From Emydura subglobosa (lineage: Eukaryota > Chordata > Testudines > Chelidae), in contig ML679941.1 of the NCBI GenBank assembly GCA_007922225.1, forward strand, positions 61,227,079 to 61,291,078: a stretch of DNA of 64,000 nucleotides, written 5' to 3'. Shown here in pieces: positions 45,563-56,834 of this stretch. A model generated the notes under the pieces. That model saw only the letters and a program-made list of their open reading frames with translations. It was not told where the DNA came from and did not search any database. Position numbers and translations under genes: made by a program. Each line of letters opens with the position of its first letter. The stretch's first letter is position 1.

Positions 45563-46468
45563 ATGCCAGGTTCCCAAGGCTTGAAAAGGCACACCTCATG
45601 TAGAGAGGCCATGCCAGCCCCAGACAGCCATTCACAATGTGTTCGCTGTCTAGGAGAAACCCATGTACTGCAGAAGTGCACTCACTGCAGGAACTTGAAA
45701 GCCAGGGTGCGGAGAGACAGAGACCTGAAGCTAAAACTTATCCTCATGGAAAAATCCCTCAGACCCTCCTCTGATTCGGAACCAGACAAACCTCCCACTA
45801 ATAGCCCTGAACACACTCTGAGAAAGAGAGCCTCATCGCCGCCAGATATCACTATATCAAATAAAGGACGCTTGCCCAAGAGTCTATCCCTTAAACAGAG
45901 TACCAAAGAGGCGACAGATCCCTCAGCTACAAATCAGTCTCTGACACCCAAAGACGTGAAACGTCCTGGTGTGGGGTCGAGGAGTAAACAAAAACATCCA
46001 TCCTCCAACATAGCACCGAGAAAGGACACGGTACAGAGATCATCTAAGCAATGCTCAACAGTACTGACCGCAGCACCACCACAGCCCACGGGGCCAACTG
46101 CAGCACCTGAAAAAGATTCAGTGCCAACACAGACCACGGCACTGAAGTTGGCACCAGAGTCAGTAATGGCACTGACAATTGCTGAGGTGCTGCAGCCAGC
46201 AAGGACCATTATTACGGGGCCGACAACAAACCTGGCACCGACAAAAGCACCACCCTCAAAGAGAACGCATAAGCAATATCACTTAATGGTAACATCTTCT
46301 CCACATTCATCTACAGGGCAATCACCAATACATTTTGGCCATGACGAAGCTCTTTCCCCAGTGCATTCCATCAGCACAAACAACAGTGAGCTAGAGGAAG
46401 CCCAATTTTCCTCAGAACATTCCTCCCCCACCAAACGATCGGTAGAGTCACGTGGATATACACCCTGA
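45563..46468 (+). pseudogene. DIRS Gag-like protein, N-terminal part (301 codons, then stop)
   Basis: An open frame starts MPGSQGLKRH. Near residues 27-43 is a CxxC-x4-H-x4-CxxC cluster (CVRCLGETHVLQKCTHC), a zinc-binding-like motif common at the start of vertebrate DIRS Gag proteins. It is followed by a basic segment (KARVRRDRDLKLK) and a long low-complexity Thr/Pro/Ala/Ser-rich stretch (about residues 90-260) in which TAAP/TKAP units repeat. The frame ends with TGA at 46466-46468. Gag-like sequence continues in other frames to about 47623, so this is the front of a broken longer gene. The Gag role (RNA packaging) is assumed from position. Confidence 0.75.
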
Positions 46469-47623
46469 AGTGGTAACATGCATATCCATGGTATGGGCCA
46501 CCATGGTTTGGTCCTCATATGCCATACCAAATGCGATGGCACGATTGGGATGCCTGCTTCACCTACTCTAAGACATATAATACACCGACTAGCTCTCATA
46601 CAAGTAGAGCAAAATCATCCAGACAATCACCCCCAACTACATTGCTAAGGCAGTGGAAGGAACATAAGCAAAAGAGATAAGTGGGGAACAGAAAACATCC
46701 CTCCACACACACGACCATCTTCATCACCAGATGAAGCAGTCATCCCACCCACGCCCACACCTGTAGACGACCCCCAAGCAATGTAATGACTTATTCAAGA
46801 GGGTTGCACAAGAGCTGGAAATTCCACTGGAACAGGTCACAGAGTCTGATCACAAATTACTAAAAATTCTGCATACCATGACATCATCAAAAATCGCATT
46901 TCCCAGGGATGAGGCGTTGATGGAACTAGCCAACACCATCTGGCAGATGCCAGCCACCATTCCCCCCACTAACAAAAGGAATGATAGAAAATACTATATC
47001 ATGGCCAAGGGGATGGAATTTCTATTCACTCATCCGCCTGCAAATTCATTAGTAATAGACACAGCAAATTAAAGAGAAAAACAAACAAGCTATAAGTCAA
47101 CCTCACAGGACAAGGATTGGAAAAGGCTCGATCTGTTAGGAAGAAAAGTCTATTCATCTTCCACACTATTGATGAGAGTATCAAATTATGCAGCCCTGCT
47201 TTTCAATTATGACCATACCATTTATGAGAAACTAGCACAATTCATGAACAAATTACCTGATAACAAAAGGGAATAATTCAAATCTCTACTCATCAAAGGA
47301 CAACTTGTAGTGAGGACTGCGCTACAGGCCTCACTGGATGTAGCAGATACAGCGCCAGAACTACAGCCACGACCATAGTAATGCACAGTGCCTCTTGTCT
47401 TCATGCAGCTGCTCTTCCCAGAGACCTACAAACAAAAATAGATCTCCCATTTGACAAGGCTCAACCTTTTTTGGAGAAAACAGACAAGGTATTGCACTCA
47501 ATGAAAGACTCCAGAGCCACATTACGGACGTTAGGAATTTATACACCTGCAACAAAAAGGAAGCAATATAAATTCCAACCATACATCTTTAGATATCTGC
47601 CTCATCAACAGTACAGGCTATAA
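46469..47623 (+). pseudogene. DIRS Gag-like protein, C-terminal part in shifted frames
   Basis: Two readable pieces remain. 46878-47072 (AFPRDEALMELANTIWQMPA, KAKGMEFLFTHP-like) and 47381-47623 (IDLPFDKAQPFLEKTDKVLH, MKDSRATLRTLGIYTP) match the layout of the C-terminal half of DIRS Gag. Intervening stops and frame changes break it. The two pieces lie in the same order as in intact elements. Confidence 0.65.
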
Positions 47624-47715
47624 GAGTCACAGAGGGGAAAACAGAGAGCACAGAGACACAGGCAATCTCAACAAGCACCTTCAGGGACTGAATCTGCACC
47701 ATCTGGCACAATCTA

Positions 47716-47809
47716 GCACTGTTTGCTGAGAGGGATTTCTCAGACCCTCAAAACTGCTGTTTTGAGTCCTTGGTTGAGGGTCTGAGAAATCCCACTCAGC
47801 AGACAGTGC
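47716..47809. repeat. Strong hairpin between DIRS gag and pol
   Basis: Arms 47716-47751 and 47774-47809 are 36 bp with two mismatches, including a perfect 20-bp inner stem (GGGATTTCTCAGACCCTCAA and its complement), around a 22-nt loop. Not explained by the DIRS termini. Confidence 0.9.
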
Positions 47810-48054
47810 CAGAGTCATCCATCGCAAACTTCGAATTTTCGCCTCCGACAATTCCATCTCAACTGCTCAATAATTACATCAAACAAATGGGTAATAGAGA
47901 TTATCAATTCTGGATACACTATCCCATTTTTATCCATCCCTCCTACCCACAACCCTTCCCTGTCCCTCTTCAGGGACCCCAGACAATTAAGGCACCAAGA
48001 AATAAACTATCTCCTACAAATAGGGGAAATAGAACACATCCCTCAACAACATAG

Positions 48055-48540
48055 AGGGAAAGGGTTTTATTCCCACTACTTTGTAGTACAGAAAAAGAAT
48101 GGAGGATGGAGACCATTCTAGACCTGAGAGCATTAAACAAATTTGTGAGGCGACAAAATTTCAAGATGGTCACACTATTCATCATAATACCAGCACTGCA
48201 ACAAGGGGACTGGTTCTCAGCCCTCGACCTCCAATATGCTTATTTTCATATTATGATCCACCCTGCTCACAGATGCTTCCTAAGATTGTCATGTCAGGCA
48301 GCCACTACCAATACAAAGTGCTGCCATTTGGCCTTTCTGAGGCACTGAGGGTTTTCTCCAAAGTACTCGCAGTTGTCACTTCACACCTGAGGAGACAGGG
48401 CATTACAATTTTCCCAAATCTAGATGACTGTCTAATAAAGGCAACCATCAAAACTCTAGCAAGACAAGCCATTGCTCAAACTATAGTATTCAAACTATAT
48501 TATTCCAACTATTAGGACTCAAGATAAACACCAAAAACTC
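48055..48540 (+). pseudogene. DIRS reverse transcriptase, frameshifted
   Basis: Pieces in order: GFYSHYFVVQKKNGGWR (48066-48115), then after a frameshift ILDLRALNKFVRRQNFKM, then DWFSALDLQYAYFHI, with the motif A aspartate, at about 48210-48252. After another frameshift near 48297 come YQYKVLPFGLSEALRVFSK and FPNLDDCLIKA (48412-48443), whose DD is the catalytic pair of motif C. Catalytic residues are present, but at least two frameshifts separate them, so no active enzyme is encoded. Confidence 0.88.
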
Positions 48541-48915
48541 CACGTTGAACCCAACAAAAAAACTGGAATTCATAGGAGCACAGCTCAATTCAATAACAGC
48601 CAGAGCATCCTTCCCAAGACCCAGATTCAAGGCTATCACAGACCTAATATCATGAGTGAGGATCAGTCCGACTGTAACAGCACGACTTGCTCTACAACTC
48701 TTGGGACATATGGTAGCCACAACATTTGTGGTCCAATATGCCAGGTTACATATGCGAGCTTTTCAGGCATGGCTCACCTTGGTTTACAGACCAACAGGCA
48801 TGGTCTCCACAAAGAGCTGATAATGCCAAAGAAAGTCAAAGAGTCCCTATTGTGGTAGACCTACAAAAACAACATGATGTCCGGAATCCAATTTTCACAG
48901 CCCTAACCATCAGTT
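48541..48915 (+). pseudogene. DIRS RT/RNase H linker, degraded
   Basis: Readable fragments KKLEFIGAQLNSITARASF (48561-48617) and LQLLGHMVATTFVVQYARLH (in a shifted frame, about 48692-48750) correspond to the RT thumb/connection of DIRS elements. Stops at 48654 and beyond break it. Confidence 0.6.
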
Positions 48916-49551
48916 ATGATTACAACAGATGCGTCTCTTCTAGGCTGGGAAGCACATTTACACCACCACACGATAGAAGGCAGGTGGTCAAAACCCAAAA
49001 CCAGTCTTCACATAAACGTGCTAGAACTCAGGGCAGTCCGCAACACTTGTCAACACTTTCTACCATTCATAAGAAACAAATCAATAAGAATAATGATGGA
49101 CAATATTGCATGCCTAGTCTATATCAATTACCAAAGAGGAGCAAGATCCCGCTCCGTATGCATCAAAACAATAAGACTATGGAACTGGTGCATACAGCAC
49201 AAGATCCAAACACCCGCATCATATCTACCTGGGAAACAAAACATTACCGCAGACAGCCTCAGCAGACCCTTTCCACAGAATCACAAATGGCAGATAAACA
49301 CCAAAGTTCTATACAATATCTTTCAACGGGGTCTTCTCATAATCGACCTATTTGCCACAAAACAAAATCAAAAGTGCCACCTATTCTGCTCGAGAGCAGG
49401 ACTAGGAGCAGACTCCATGCGCAGTGCATTTTTGCTCAACTGGAACAGGGGATTACTGTATGCTTTCCCACTCTGTACACCTTCCCACCCATCCCAACAA
49501 TACTCAAGACCATCCACAAAATCTAGATCGACAAAGCGACAGTCAGAATGA
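48916..49551 (+). pseudogene. DIRS RNase H domain plus downstream segment
   Basis: A 211-codon frame. ITTDASLLGWEAHL opens the RNase H fold (first catalytic Asp at residue 4). VLELRAVRN carries the Glu, IRIMMDNIACLVYIN the second Asp, and NITADSLSR the last Asp. It continues as LLIIDLFATKQNQKCHLFCS and ends in the region that links RNase H to the recombinase. All four acidic residues are kept, so the domain is well preserved, but it has no intact RT upstream. Confidence 0.9.
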
Positions 49552-49779
49552 TAGCGCCAACATGGCCCAGGCAAACGTGGTTCTTGGACCTACTCAGTCT
49601 GTCAGCACACAGACCAATCACACTTCCCCTGAGGGAAGATCTCTCACAGGAAGACGGCAGAATTTATCACCCAAAGTTACACAAATTACATCTAATAGCA
49701 TGGTTCCTAATTAGTTCCAACCAGACGAGTTAGAATTTTTGGAATAAGTTAGACAGATGTTAAATAGAAGAAAACCAAC

Positions 49780-50120
49780 AACTAGGAAGACTTACCTTCA
49801 ATAATTGCTCAGATTTGATTCCTGGTGCAGAGAAAGACAAATCATGGCGACATCCTCATCTAAAGCGGTCATCCTAGATTATATCCAAGATCTTAAAAAA
49901 TCGGGATTATCGATTAATTCATTAAAAGTTCATCTAGCAGCAATTACAATATTCCATGACAATATCAATCAAGCTACAGTCTTCACTCACCCGTTGCAGA
50001 TATATGCAAGCAGCCACGTGGGCCTCAGCCCATATGCTCACAAAGCGTTACACAATCGATCACGCATCCACTAGAGATGCCACAATAGGCCTATCTGTAC
50101 TCTCATCGGTACACAATAAG
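49780..50120 (+). pseudogene. DIRS tyrosine recombinase with internal deletion
   Basis: The N-terminal core-binding part is readable (SSKAVILDYIQDLKKSGLS, LKVHLAAITIFHDNI, 49854-49970). It runs directly into the extreme C-terminal part, read in another frame (CKAATWASAHMLTKRY … HASTRDATIG, 50008-50085). The middle of the catalytic domain, which should carry the Arg and His-x-x-Arg residues, is missing, so recombinase activity is lost. The join is at about 49996-50008. Confidence 0.75.
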
Positions 50121-50164
50121 TAACACCGAAGTCCCTCCACCAAATGATGGACACTGCTACAGAG

Positions 50165-50220
50165 TCACCTAACATAGAGCGCCCACGGGGACATCACTCA
50201 AAGAAGAAGAAATGGTTACT
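50165..50220 (-). repeat. DIRS right inverted terminal repeat
   Basis: CACCTAACATAGAGCGCCC, ACGGGGACATCACTC and AAGAAGAAGAAATGGTTACT, the inverted counterpart of the left end. It carries an expanded GAA run compared with the left copy. Confidence 0.8.
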
Positions 50221-50335
50221 CATCTAGTGCAGTAACTTATGTTGGTGTAATTTATTTCACTCAGGGAAGAGTTTTTTCACACCCCTAAGCGACATAAATT
50301 ATACCAACATAAGTGGTAGTGTAGACATAGCCTAA

Positions 50336-51279
50336 TACTGCAAAGGAAGACAAGTTCTGCAGTAACCAAATCATGGCAAAGTAGGGATTATGTCTGCAAT
50401 GTCAGTTGCAGGATTAATAGTGATATAAGCAATCAATTCTGTTCTCAAAAGGCCACTTTTACATGTTACCAATATAAAACTGGAGCCATTGTTAAGAGCC
50501 TAATTTTACTCCCTTGGAAGTAAATTAAATGGCCCAACACTTCATTCATGCAGAATAAAGGTTGCCAAATGGTGCCTCATGCCCTTCCAGAATGTTGAGT
50601 TCAGCTACACTCAAACCAAGGGAAACAAGGAAATGAAGCATTAAGATAACAGAAACTTACACTTCTAAAAGCCAGGAAATAGAGAGTTATGGTACATGTC
50701 ATCCCCACAATGCAACCTTAATTCTAGCCCTTGGAACAGGCAATGGCCATTGGGAATGGTTCAGTAAGGACAGTGCCATAATAAGTACACACAGAATGAT
50801 TAAGAAAATGGGCCATTGTTTGTGTTCTGTTTCACAGATTTGAATTGCAACATTTATCGGCATGCACTCCAGCTGTGTTCATTGTGTTAGGTGTAGCTGA
50901 ACTGAATAATAGAGGGATTACTTAGAGTAGGTTGTCACAATTGTTACTGTGATGTGAAGAGAGGTACATGTGTAGCTGGAAGGATCAAGTATACCTCATT
51001 TCAGCATTGAGTTCAACAGATTGTGTCAGTGGCGGTGCCTGGGGAACTTCTTGTCATGGAGATTTTTCTCAGGAGGCATATATGACTATGGTCTACAGGG
51101 CTTAGTGAGGAGTAAGTGAAGAAAATGGCTGGGAGAATCTTCAGGACAAAGAATGAGAACATTTTGCATGTCTGAAATAGTTTGTGGGGCGTGGGCTCAG
51201 TGTGAGTGTAGACAACTATTGTTAGCTATTCATGCCCCAAAACTGAGTTTTCTGTTAGCAAAGAGAAGGTGTAAGACTC
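50336..51279. other. Intergenic DNA, nothing recognised
   Basis: No supported gene. No repeat family identified. Confidence 0.35.
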
Positions 51280-51790
51280 TGATGTTTTGGGATCACCCAG
51301 ACCAGTAAGAGGGTCTGTCACCACTTTCCCTGTAACCTTGGGTGTTTTTATGCTGTGCAGCTTTGATTCAGACCGCTGACACCAGTAGCCTCCTCACATG
51401 TATAAGCCTCACCCTGGGCTTTCACCAGCCTAGTTACTGCTTGCAGGGTGACACAAACAGCCCTTCCAGTCCCAAGTCTCCCCAAATCTGTCCTCCTTGA
51501 GTTCTTAAGTACCAGGCACTCAGACTGTCACCCCGAAGGCATGAAACCAATCCTACCAGACACCGGCTTACTCTGGTACAAACACACTTTACACAGTTTG
51601 CAAAACAGAGGCTTGCTTGGGGTAAAAATAAACAAAAGATTTATTTAATAGAAAAATCTGATTCTGAGATGAAATAGTGAGGGAGAGCAAACACATACAA
51701 GTTACACAGAAAATAAACAAAGATGCAACCTCAGGCTTTACACTTTCAAATGAGATAATCTCCCTTCTTCTAATACAGGTTATTTATTGC
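51280..51790 (-). mobile_element. Candidate LTR fragment
   Basis: On the minus strand TTAAATAAATCTTTTGTTT (plus 51627-51646) gives a tandem polyadenylation-signal region, followed by CAAGCAAGCCTCTGTTTTGC and ACAGTTTGC-type R/U5-like sequence. Similar in style to the block at 40247. Ends not definable; no coding region. Confidence 0.4.
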
Positions 51791-51807
51791 CTCTGAATGG
51801 TTTCTCA

Positions 51808-52085
51808 GGCCTGGTCTACACTCCGCAACTCATTGATGCAAGGTGTATAACGTAACTGACATCGACGTACCTTACATTGAGCAGCCGCGCTGTCTTCACT
51901 ATGCTATGTTGACGGGAGATGCTTTTCCAGTGACATAGCTTACGCTTCTCATTCTAGTGGAGTATTGGAGTCGACGGGAGACATGCTCGGCAATCGATTG
52001 AGCACGACTTCACCAGACTCACTCAATCAATGCCACTGCATCGATGGCTGCAACGCTGACAGAGCCACCCAGTGTGGACATGCCC
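51808..52085. mobile_element. MITE with GGCCTGGTCTACACT ends
   Basis: Ends GGCCTGGTCTACACTCC and (inverted) GGGCATGTCCACACTGG. The interior has CATCGACGTACC, GTCGACGGGAG and CATCGATGGC CpG-rich motifs of this family. Flanking TCA / TTA is an imperfect 3-bp match. Confidence 0.7.
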
Positions 52086-52762
52086 TTAGTGTACCCCTTG
52101 CTGCATAGGGGATCCAGTGTTTCATGGAAAGTACATGCCAAGTGACTGTCCCTCAGTTTTCAGATGAAGATCTCAGTTTCAAGCCTCATTTTTAAAGGGG
52201 TTTCTTTTCTCCTGGTAATGACTCCTGGTTATCCAAGATGTAGCCAGGATTGCTCAGCATCTTCCCATTAACTTTAATTGCCCATCATTTTCCTGGATGG
52301 TACAATGGTAGGTGCTTGGGACTAGTCTCATCCAGCTGACAAGGCAGCCCCTCCCTTCCTGATTGCACCCTCCTCCACTCTTGAGAGGTAGCATGGGAAA
52401 GGTGGAGGTCCTTCCCCTGATCAGGAACAGTGGAGGAATAGGGAGCGCACTTCTTTGGCAGGGTGGAATAAAGAGGGAGAGGAATTGTGGGAGACGAGAG
52501 CTAGTTGTAGGACGAAGACTAGATAGCTCCTCTTCCTTCCCTCCTCAGTATGTCACTGGAGGGGAGGTGCCCAACTTTCCCCTCTTATGGTTCTGTTGTC
52601 GGTACATTTGAACTCCCAAAGAGCAAAGGTCTCTTTTTGAAGACAATTCCTTATTTGCTGAGGGGTCATTGAAAAACTACTTTTTTGGGGACCCAGTTGT
52701 TTGTCAAATTGCTAGTCATCAGACTGGGTTTTCCAAAACACTGTTTGAATGATCCCTTATAC
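52086..52762. other. Intergenic DNA, nothing recognised
   Basis: No gene supported; short open frames only. Confidence 0.35.
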
Positions 52763-52765
52763 TAA

Positions 52766-53027
52766 GGCCTGTTCTATACTTAAAATTTAGGTTGACATAG
52801 CTATGGTACTTAGGGGTGTGAAAAATCCAGACTCCTGAGTGCCGCACATATGCTGACCTAACTATTGGTGTAATTGCAGCTGGGTTGACAGAAGAATCTT
52901 TGTCGCTTGGGGAGATGGAGTTTCTGCAACGACAAAAATACCCTTCTGTCACTGTAGTGTGCATCTACACTATGGGGTTATGTTGGCATAGACATGGCAC
53001 TGTAGCATTTGTAGTGTAGACATGACC
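52766..53027. mobile_element. MITE with GGCCTGTTCTATAC ends and TAA duplication
   Basis: Ends GGCCTGTTCTATACTT and (inverted) GGTCATGTCTACACTAC. TAA on both sides (52763-52765, 53028-53030). The interior has TTAGGTTGACATAGCTATGG and CAGACTCCTGAGTGCCGC. Confidence 0.85.
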
Positions 53028-53030
53028 TAA

Positions 53031-53769
53031 AAAGCTTTGTTGCCTCAAGGAGTGCTGGCTCCTTAGGGTGTGCTTTGGCACAGCTACAAAGGGGCAAAGG
53101 TTGGCAAAGATCCAGAGGCCCCGCCCTGCGCCCTCCCAACTCCCACACTGCTCTAACATCGCCCAGTTCCCTCTTCACTGCTCTGAACCCCACCCTCATA
53201 TTTCCTAGCTCTGCACCAAAAAAAACTCATAAGAATCTGAAAAATTTATGAGCAGCTCATTTGGAAGCTGTGTATCAAGAGCCCCTTGACCAGCTGACTC
53301 AGTGGCTTGCTTTCCTTTGATCACATTCAGTCCTATTGTTCAGGAGCATGATTACATCATCCTAGGTGCTTATTAGAGACTTCTGTTTTCCCTCTCTTTA
53401 ATTAATGATAATTTCCTTGATACAGTAATGAAAATGTATTAGTAATTCACCATAACCCATTGAAAACAGTAAAATACCAAAGTATTTTACAATATTTGTT
53501 CTGAAACTAAGCAAAGTTTATTACTTTTGACTAACACCAAAAATACCTGTTTCCTGGAGAACTGTTGACCATAAAGGCAAATTTAACAGCCATTATGCAT
53601 TCAGCATTGGTCACACATTGTTTTAACACTTGTTTTGCTGGGAAAGGAATGCTGATCAAGACACTAGGGTTATTCCCCTATTCTTTTAAAAATGTACCAT
53701 GGAATCTTTAACTTCCAGAGACCTTGTGTCAAGAGCTTATTTGAGAGATGAAACCAATAATTGTTTAGC
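53031..53769. other. Intergenic DNA, nothing recognised
   Basis: No supported feature. Confidence 0.35.
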
Positions 53770-53885
53770 CTTCCCTCTTCTTCTCTGAAGCATCAGAGGA
53801 TATAAGAGCAAGTTCTGCTGAAAGATTTAAACTCATGACCTTTCAGTGCAGACACAAGAAGTCTACCAACTGAGTCATGATATTT
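53770..53885 (-). repeat. tRNA-derived SINE-like fragment
   Basis: On the minus strand: ATCATGACTCAGTTGGTAGAC (box A-like TGACTCAGTTGG), then TGAAAGGTCATGAGTTTAAATC (box B-like). The spacing fits a tRNA head, but no intact acceptor stem or CCA-ready end exists, so it is not a tRNA gene. Confidence 0.5.
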
Positions 53886-56725
53886 CTTCTTATATATCTT
53901 GTTTGTTTGTTTTTTTTACCAGCCAATATTCTTTCATTCTTTAGAGTGCAGTAATGTGATCTTCAAAACACTGATGCACTAATTAACCCAATCCTCTATG
54001 GGTAGATCCACCTCTCTTTTCTGTATCAGGATATGAACTGGTTTGAAGGCTAAACAGTTTTGTAGTATGCTCACTGTTAAGAGCTACTGAAATTAATTAA
54101 TTAATAACCATATATATTTAATCAATGCCAAGAAGTCTTTATTGTAACAAATATAGTAGCAAAATAAATTGTTGCTATTACACACAAACTGCCCCATAAA
54201 GTAGAAAGATTTTCTTCATTTGCTGCCTTCCCCATCCCCAACCAGTTCAAATGAAGCTTTATTAAAGCAATGACAAACTTCAAGAAATGCAGGTGTACTG
54301 CTTAATCATGCTGGCTGGGTGATAAAGGCACTTGTCTCCCACATTACATCCAATGAGGTTTTGGCATAACATATGTTCTTATACCATTTACCTTGGTAAT
54401 TACTGCTGTAGTTAAGGTTGTGAACAGTTTCTATCCTAATACTCTGTTTTCATGCCCTCATATTTTTCCAGAACATTTATTTACTTGTTTGGGCTGAAAT
54501 CTTCCATACTTGGTTTTGGGAAATTTTGAGGAAAATCCCTTTATCTATCATGGTATAATAAGAGGTAGAAAAAATACATTTTTTTCTTTAGACAAATTAT
54601 AACCAGCTCTTTTTTCTCCAGGTGGAAAACACAAAAACTAAAGAAACTGCAAACTTGGAATGTAAATAGGCCTTAGCAAGCAGCATGTGTTTTGATGGGT
54701 TTGAAAAAACAGTGTATAAAAACAAATCTGGGGATGTTTGAAAATGTGAGACTGAACATCCACAGCAGAAAATCCTGTTAAACCATTAGCTCTGAATTTA
54801 AGAGCAAATGTTCCCTGCAGCAGAGCACACTGTGTGTAAACTGGCAGTCTGCAGGTATCAGCGTCGGGATTCAACACTGCCTCAAAGCCATGGTGTGGCT
54901 GTTCAATAGACATTGTTACACTCTCAGGACTGGGGAAGGGGTCAATATTTTTTTTGGTCAAAATAGCTGCTTCTTTTTTTCTTTTTTTTTTTTTTGTGGA
55001 CAAACTGGACATTTTCATGCAAATCATCCTTTTTTGTTGAAATTTTCAAGTTTTTGCAAAATAATTATATTGAAATGCTTAGAATTTTGGCAAAATCTCA
55101 AAAAGGTGAAAGCTATCAAAGATAAATTTCATTTTAATCAAAAATCATTTCCTGACCAGCTCCCCTTGGCCCTTAGCCACCCCCACATTTACTGCAGGCT
55201 GCCTACGCAGGGGACTTGTAGCTCAGCCATAGTCATGGAACTAGCTACCTCACAGATCCCTGGTTCTCAAGACCCAACTCCACAGCGGTAACACTGGAGC
55301 TCTGTTCTATAGTGCATTAGGCTGTAGGTAGTCTTTATTGTCCACTTTCTTGTTGTCAGTGAAGAGCTGGTTGGTCACAGGGTGCCAGCTCCTCCTCCTT
55401 GTTCCACCTGCAAAATTGCATTAAAAGACAGTTAAAAATACATTAACTGTTTTCCTAATATTAATTTCCCTTGTATGCAAATAACATGACTGCTACAGAG
55501 CACTGCGGTAATGGGGAAGGTGACTGCAAATGAGAAGGGGTGTGGTCCACACTATAGGTCTTTGGCCCTCTCCTATGCATCTGATTTAGAAAGCCAGTGT
55601 GTAGCCTTTCTCTCTGGATTACAAGTGCTGCAGAGATCTCTCCAGCATATCCACTCCACCTGTGACCCACTTTCCCCCAGGGTACTTGTGTGGACCCTTC
55701 ATCATCAGGTGAGACCAATGATGAGGAGAGATGAACACTGGGAAATCCATGTTGTTATATAAAGAGGTAGCTTGTAACAAGTTACAATGTTATGAAAAGG
55801 TTTTTATGGTAGTTATTATGCCAGACTCTGGTCTCCCTGGGATGAGTGTAAATCAAGAATAACCCTGTTAAAGTCAAGGGAACTGCTCTGGATTTCTGCT
55901 GGTGGAATTGACAGTATCTGTCCCACTTTTTAAAAATGACATTCTAACAAATATGTATGCACAAAGATATTTCACAATAAAAATTAAATGCAAATCAAAT
56001 AATAAAATACTTGTATAGCCCTTCCTTCATGAATGCACAGGAGCTTGTTACATATGCAAAGAAATATACTCTTTAGGTTTTGCTGTCCTGTTCACTATGT
56101 TGTAGGCCATCCCTGAGCAAGGTCTGAACCACAGTTACTCATTAGTATGATTTGTTTTGAAAAGCGGCATTTAAATATTTAAATGTACTGGGTCCTGTAT
56201 GTTTAATTTCATTGTTTAACCGTCACATAGTTTCCCAACTATGTAGCCGCTGGCACAAAGTGGTGGGCTGCACAGTATTTATGTGCTGCTGCTTTCCAGA
56301 GCACTTAAGTACTAGCCAGGCACTTCAGTTATGTGTTATTCTTTTGTTGCTGTTGAAGACGTACATCAAAATACATAGGATACCAGCAAATCCTCCTTTT
56401 ATGGAACATAGTAACAAAGAAGAACCCCCTCTTCAAAATACACACAGTACTTGGTTTCTAGGAATCAAAGCCCTTAAAGACAGCAACTAGGAATACGGTT
56501 TCAGTGCATCGTGTGGGGATCAGGCATATAATATATGCATCCTACAGATAATAAGAGTTGCATACCCCCAGTTTCTCTGCAGCATGCTATGAATGTACTC
56601 CAAGGAATCTAAGTAATGTTCATCAGTTCACAGCTACTGTATAAGATATGGAGTAGGCTACAGCAAAAATTCAAAGATGGTGCCTCAGCTGTCTCTTCAT
56701 CAGACACACTAACAAATGTTTATAG
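53886..56725. other. Intergenic DNA with A/T-rich foldback-like repeat traces
   Basis: GAAATTTTCAAG, TTTTGGCAAAATCTC and TGACCAGCTCC motifs around 54510-54620 and 54950-55170 suggest an old 'tttttcgaaatttt…gaccagctc' repeat. A T-run lies at 54976-54995. A palindromic-MITE half lies at 55820-55905 (GCCAGACTCTGGTCTCC … TGCTCTGGATTTCTGC). The 129- and 133-codon frames here have no recognisable product. Confidence 0.4.
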
Positions 56726-56834
56726 CAGTGGCTCCCAAACTTTATTGGTTCACATACCTCCTTCTTAAAAAATTGTTGTGACATGAATGGATGGAATGTC
56801 AAGCTCAGGTACCCCAGTTTTGGAACTCCGGTCT
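56726..56834. mobile_element. hAT-like MITE fragment
   Basis: Begins CAGTGGCTCCCAAACTTTAT and ends CCCAGTTTTGGAACTCC. The start is the standard hAT MITE end; the right end is only partly inverted and no duplication was found. Confidence 0.55.

Larger units (their letters stand above)
45171..50240 (+). mobile_element. DIRS-type tyrosine-recombinase retrotransposon, about 5.07 kb, defective
   Basis: Order on the plus strand: left inverted terminal repeat (about 45176-45228), Gag-like frame, hairpin, reverse transcriptase, RNase H, tyrosine recombinase remnants, right inverted terminal repeat (about 50165-50220). The termini share AGTGATxTCCCCGTG and TTAGGTG in inverted order. DIRS elements use a tyrosine recombinase rather than a DDE integrase and make no target duplication; none is seen at the MITE junctions. 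All coding parts carry stops or frameshifts, and the recombinase centre is missing. Its presence inside a MITE dates it after the MITE. Confidence 0.9.
45010..50332. mobile_element. PIF/Harbinger-type MITE, split by a DIRS insertion, TAA duplication
   Basis: Left part 45010-45170 starts GCCATGTCTACACTA. Right part about 50241-50332 ends TAGTGTAGACATAGCC. TAA lies outside both ends (45007-45009, 50333-50335). Inner inverted arms such as CTTACAGCGGCACAGC / GCTGTGCCACTGTAAG (45032, 45059) are kept. The two parts together make one MITE of about 250 bp, interrupted by about 5 kb. Confidence 0.85.

Noticed and set aside
53770..53885. Possible tRNA gene (minus strand)
   Set aside because: Box A and box B-like motifs exist, but the arms do not fold into a full cloverleaf. 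More likely a SINE head.
54638..55027. 129-codon minus-strand frame
   Set aside because: The start is a lysine-rich run from a poly-T tract. No domain, and the region resembles an A/T-rich repeat.
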